The translations under genes were made by a program, and so were the position numbers. From a virus, in IMG/VR virus record IMGVR_UViG_3300027839_001233, positions 1-64,000 of that record: 64,000 nucleotides of DNA, one strand, 5' to 3'. Positions 61,635 to 64,000 of the stretch are shown in pieces (the stretch's first letter is position 1; the number at the start of each line of letters is the position of its first letter). Below the pieces are notes generated by a model that did no database searches, was not told the DNA's origin, and saw nothing but the letters and a program-made list of their open reading frames with translations.

Positions 61635-62443
61635 CTTCTATTTCCATCATTATCAAAGTTTGTATCAAAATTCTGAGTTACAAATCTAGGACTGAATTTA
61701 ATATTTCTAATAAAGCCAGAATCTAAATCCAGACTCTTAATACGTTGGCCTCTTAGATAGTGATTATAAAAGTCTTCCCATGTATTTTCGCCGTTTCTAG
61801 TACAATCAGTAACATCTTCTATTATTTCTGTAAGACACCCGTTAGAACTAGATAATCCATATCCTATTCCCCGAATAGCCATATGGGCTAACGGTTTAAA
61901 ATCAGTCCAGTAATAAACTCTATCTAATGCAATATCATATAGTATTGCAGCAAAACCACCAGACAAATGTTCGCATGTGTCTTTGATATTTTTGTCCTGC
62001 CTTATATACTCTGCAATAATAGCTTCAGAATCAATCTGTGTATTAAACTTAAACTTGCCAGTATTATTAGACCAATTCTTCAAATCCACACATACAAAAT
62101 TAGAGACAGAACCATTATGAACAACTACAACTCCATCATTTACAATAGGCTGCATATTTGTTTCAGTAGTAGGAGGCTCTTGTTCAGGAGCTGCTCTTGC
62201 ATTGGATAGTAATAAATCTCCTTTGTCAAAGTTAACTTTCACAAAACTTTTCACTTCACCCTTACATGTTGAATAGGGGTAAATACTTCTGTATGTAGTT
62301 ATCTTCCTTGCAGGTTCAGATCTTTTTATAATTGAAATTCCAAATCCGTCGGTCCCTCGTTTTTCAGACCATTTAAACAGAGGCTCTATAATTTCATAAT
62401 CTGGTTTTGATTCTCTTGCGAAAAACATTGATATTCCACACAT
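61631..62443 (-). CDS. Class II glutamine amidotransferase
   Basis: This is a protein of about 270 residues. I choose the start at 62443, which gives MCGIS: the catalytic Cys must follow the removed Met. An AAGAG-like ribosome binding site precedes it. RGTDGFGISI, LLLSNARAAPEQ (substrate Arg) and VHNGSVSNF are Ntn-hydrolase motifs of GlnN/asparagine synthetase-type domains. No partner domain is fused. It releases ammonia from glutamine for an acceptor enzyme; the nearby QueC-like protein is the best candidate. Confidence 0.85.
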   Translation of the reverse strand: MCGISMFFARESKPDYEIIEPLFKWSEKRGTDGFGISIIKRSEPARKITTYRSIYPYSTCKGEVKSFVKVNFDKGDLLLSNARAAPEQEPPTTETNMQPIVNDGVVVVHNGSVSNFVCVDLKNWSNNTGKFKFNTQIDSEAIIAEYIRQDKNIKDTCEHLSGGFAAILYDIALDRVYYWTDFKPLAHMAIRGIGYGLSSSNGCLTEIIEDVTDCTRNGENTWEDFYNHYLRGQRIKSLDLDSGFIRNIKFSPRFVTQNFDTNFDNDGNRR

Positions 62444-62459
62444 GTTTTTTTGTCTCTTG

Positions 62460-62945
62460 TTATCCGTTAACTCGTATACTATTATGGATCTTTGGCTGAC
62501 CATCAAAATACTTATAAATTAATCCATTCTCATTTATAAGTAACACAATCTTACTATTTCTGCTAGCATATCTGATTGTTGACCATGTTCCAGATCTCTG
62601 TTCCTCAATTAATGTTTCTGGTGTGGCAATAAGAATATCTGTACAATTTACAATATCCTTATTACGTTCTAAATAATCCTTTGCTCTATGTTCTACTTTG
62701 GAATCGTTATTGTAATTCCTCAATCTTGAATTAGTTGGGGGGTGGATAATAATACTTATACCCATGTTAAGACATATGATATGAGAATCAGTATCTGATC
62801 CGATACAATCCCCATGATGAAATTCAGTTACTATACCATTTGCGGATAACATTTGTCTCAATGTCTCTTTTTGGTAGAGGCTCATTCCAATTCTAGTTCC
62901 TGTAAATCCCACTCTTAACGGAGTGTCATTGCTTTCAGTATTCAC
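62460..62945 (-). CDS. SLOG-like (DprA/LOG-related) Rossmann protein
   Basis: This is a 161-residue protein. LRVGFTGTRIGMSLYQKETL, then EFHHGDCIGSD, then IIIHPPTNSRLRNY, then DILIATPETL and RSGTWSTIRYA match the SLOG superfamily pattern of nucleotide-binding proteins. SLOG proteins bind or sense nucleotides and occur in many conflict systems. Here it may act on, or sense, nucleotides near the deazaguanine-type genes. Function not assigned. Confidence 0.6.
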   Translation of the reverse strand: MNTESNDTPLRVGFTGTRIGMSLYQKETLRQMLSANGIVTEFHHGDCIGSDTDSHIICLNMGISIIIHPPTNSRLRNYNNDSKVEHRAKDYLERNKDIVNCTDILIATPETLIEEQRSGTWSTIRYASRNSKIVLLINENGLIYKYFDGQPKIHNSIRVNG

Positions 62946-63015
62946 TATTTATAATCCTGATTAAAAATAAAATATTGTAAAAACAACCATATTAAATTTC
63001 TCTTAAAGAAAGTCA

Positions 63016-63048
63016 ATAAGTGACGAGACATTATAACCCGTCACTTAT
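63016..63048 (-). terminator. Hairpin terminator
   Basis: A perfect 10-bp stem (ATAAGTGACG with CGTCACTTAT) and 13-base loop lie directly after the 63067-63561 gene. A T-rich stretch (CTTTCTTT) follows on the minus strand. Confidence 0.7.
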
Positions 63049-63066
63049 ATCATTTGTCCTTTTCTA

Positions 63067-63561
63067 TTATGGATATGGTGCGCCTAAATGTAAGATTTTC
63101 TTTTCTGCCTCAGTTGGCGTAACTGCAAACTGAGATTTATATCCGAAATTTCCTTCTTCTGACCTTTCTTCAGATTGTAAAATCTCACCATGATGTTCAA
63201 TCGTGATCAATACTGAAGCAGGAGCTATAAACAGTTTATCCCCACTGTCATCATCGCCCTCCGTCACACTAACAATAACTGGAAGAGTGTGTTCTTTCTT
63301 CTTTGTTGCTCTAAGAGCTCTTACTGCTGATCGACACCATCCTTCGTCTTTGTTGAATGTTTCAGTGGTACTGCATATTGAAACGCCCCTGCAAACATCT
63401 CCATCTGATGTAAGCCCAACAAACACGGTTCCTATTCGATGCCGTCCACTATCCCCACTATCCCCACTATCTACTTTCAAATAGTAGTGCTGGTGAGCAG
63501 AGAAAGCTTTCTCGACTTGTGCCGCTATGTGTTCATGTTTTGCATTATATGCCATAGTCAA
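63067..63561 (-). CDS. Unknown stand-alone protein
   Basis: This is a 164-residue protein with a repeated Gly-Asp-Ser stretch (VDSGDSGDSGRHR), beta-rich middle (RIGTVFVGLTSDGDVCRG) and an acidic loop (VTEGDDDSGDK). The repeat is direct at DNA level (TCCCCACTA copies near 63450-63470). Relatively G+C-rich, with its own terminator. No family recognised. Confidence 0.6.
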   Translation of the reverse strand: MTMAYNAKHEHIAAQVEKAFSAHQHYYLKVDSGDSGDSGRHRIGTVFVGLTSDGDVCRGVSICSTTETFNKDEGWCRSAVRALRATKKKEHTLPVIVSVTEGDDDSGDKLFIAPASVLITIEHHGEILQSEERSEEGNFGYKSQFAVTPTEAEKKILHLGAPYP

Positions 63562-63566
63562 TTACT

Positions 63567-63722
63567 TCATTGTGGTTCCGGTTTGGGGACTTCCGTTATT
63601 GAATGGATGTCCCAGTTAGTTTCTGTTTTAACTTGTTCTTCCGTCATTTCTAAAAACTCTAATAACCGTTTTCGGCACTCAGGGTTTAGATCATCAATAA
63701 ATATTTCAAAAAGTTCGTCCAT
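63567..63722 (-). CDS. Small acidic unknown protein
   Basis: This is a 51-residue protein (MDELFEIFIDDLNPECRKRL... ending VPKPEPQ). A helix-like acidic N-terminus is followed by a short proline-rich tail. A TATATATA stretch lies just before it and a GGGGG run farther upstream on the minus strand. It lies 5 bases before the 63067-63561 gene start, so the two are probably cotranscribed. Function unknown. Confidence 0.6.
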   Translation of the reverse strand: MDELFEIFIDDLNPECRKRLLEFLEMTEEQVKTETNWDIHSITEVPKPEPQ

Positions 63723-63788
63723 AATATATATAAAAGGGGGATACGCATGATAAATCTATTAAATCTACTATGTATCCAATTTAAACTT

Positions 63789-64000
63789 CTATAGTTTTCC
63801 TTCTGTTATGAGTTCAACACGGCTCGGAATGTTCGAACGAGTGTTCACTTGTTGGGTTCCTTCTTTGACCCTGTATCTGAGAGATACGGATCTTTCACCC
63901 ACAGATGGTTGTGTAATCTTTAAGCGATTCCATGTGGTCCTTTTGATCTTGTCAGGTTCCCAATTCACATTTTGAATCCATGTTGGGAAACTATCAGTTC
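63789..64000 (-). CDS. Partial unknown protein, cut by the right edge
   Basis: The last 70 codons of a minus-strand gene enter the window from the right (…FPTWIQNVNWEPDKIKRTTW… to …SRVELITEGKL, TAG 63791-63789). It is basic and beta-like (SVSLRYRVKEGTQQV). The start lies outside. No family recognised. Confidence 0.6.
   Translation of the reverse strand, partial: TDSFPTWIQNVNWEPDKIKRTTWNRLKITQPSVGERSVSLRYRVKEGTQQVNTRSNIPSRVELITEGKL

Noticed and set aside
63789-64000. Stretch with GTTCGAACG considered as a tRNA
   Set aside because: The T-loop-like word is chance; no acceptor or anticodon stems form, and a minus-strand coding frame runs through it.
1-64000. CRISPR arrays, insertion sequences, integrase or attachment sites
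   Set aside because: No regularly spaced repeats, transposase or integrase motifs were seen on either strand.

Overview
The window is part of a large, AT-rich tailed-phage genome (Caudoviricetes) with a contractile, T4-like tail. I recognise a gp17-like large terminase, tail sheath, tail tube, gp25-like and gp6-like (J-like) baseplate wedge proteins, a gp26/gp51-like assembly protein, a gp27-like hub, a tape measure, a Dda/RecD-like helicase and a DNA ligase. Gene packing is tight, with many ATGA or TTGA start/stop overlaps. There is no ribosomal, insertion-sequence or CRISPR material. The host cannot be read from the sequence. All functions come from visible motifs and memory of protein families; no search was run.

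Layout. 1-11 kb, minus strand: small unknown genes mixed with an RNA island. It holds ten tRNA-like genes (Gln, Ser, Pro, Glu, two Leu, Ala and Gly are clear; two have odd anticodon arms), a complete tmRNA at 9261-9672 with a 23-codon tag, and a structured RNA candidate at 5882-6076. It also has an HNH endonuclease, a VWA-domain protein and several Cys-rich mini-proteins. 11-12.3 kb: a HAD phosphatase and an archaeo-eukaryotic primase (AEP/LigD-Pol-like) protein. 13-26.7 kb, minus strand: an almost gapless 14 kb sugar and glycan operon. It encodes a 2-hydroxyacid dehydrogenase, two CMP-sugar cytidylyltransferase-like proteins, an SDR, three cupins, a sialyltransferase-like protein, GDP-mannose dehydratase, a DegT aminotransferase, two methyltransferases and several glycosyltransferases, including one of about 1050 residues with several domains. 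28-31.8 kb: a MoxR AAA+ ATPase beside a metallopeptidase/VWA protein and an unknown protein. 32.8-47.6 kb, plus strand: baseplate, sheath, tube and assembly genes. 47.6-56 kb, minus strand: tube-initiator-like protein, tape measure, HExxH protein, terminase and hub. 56-64 kb, minus strand: helicase, dUTPase-like protein, QueC-like PP-loop protein, DNA ligase, class II glutamine amidotransferase, SLOG-like protein and unknown genes.

How it fits together. Virion genes occupy two converging blocks whose stop codons share a TTAA at 47585-47588. Most plus-strand virion transcription units are preceded by an AGAACAAA element. Several minus-strand units are preceded instead by an ATTCTATATATAT element, seen four times. 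Some minus-strand genes are visibly more G+C-rich than their neighbours, stand alone and have their own terminators; they may be strongly expressed accessory or takeover genes. The sugar operon looks able to build and transfer one or more nucleotide-activated sugars, probably a nonulosonic-acid-like and a GDP-perosamine-like sugar, onto a phage or host surface. The amidotransferase and QueC-like pair suggests 7-deazaguanine chemistry, possibly DNA modification. The tRNAs, nearly all with T34, and the tmRNA point to heavy remodelling of translation.
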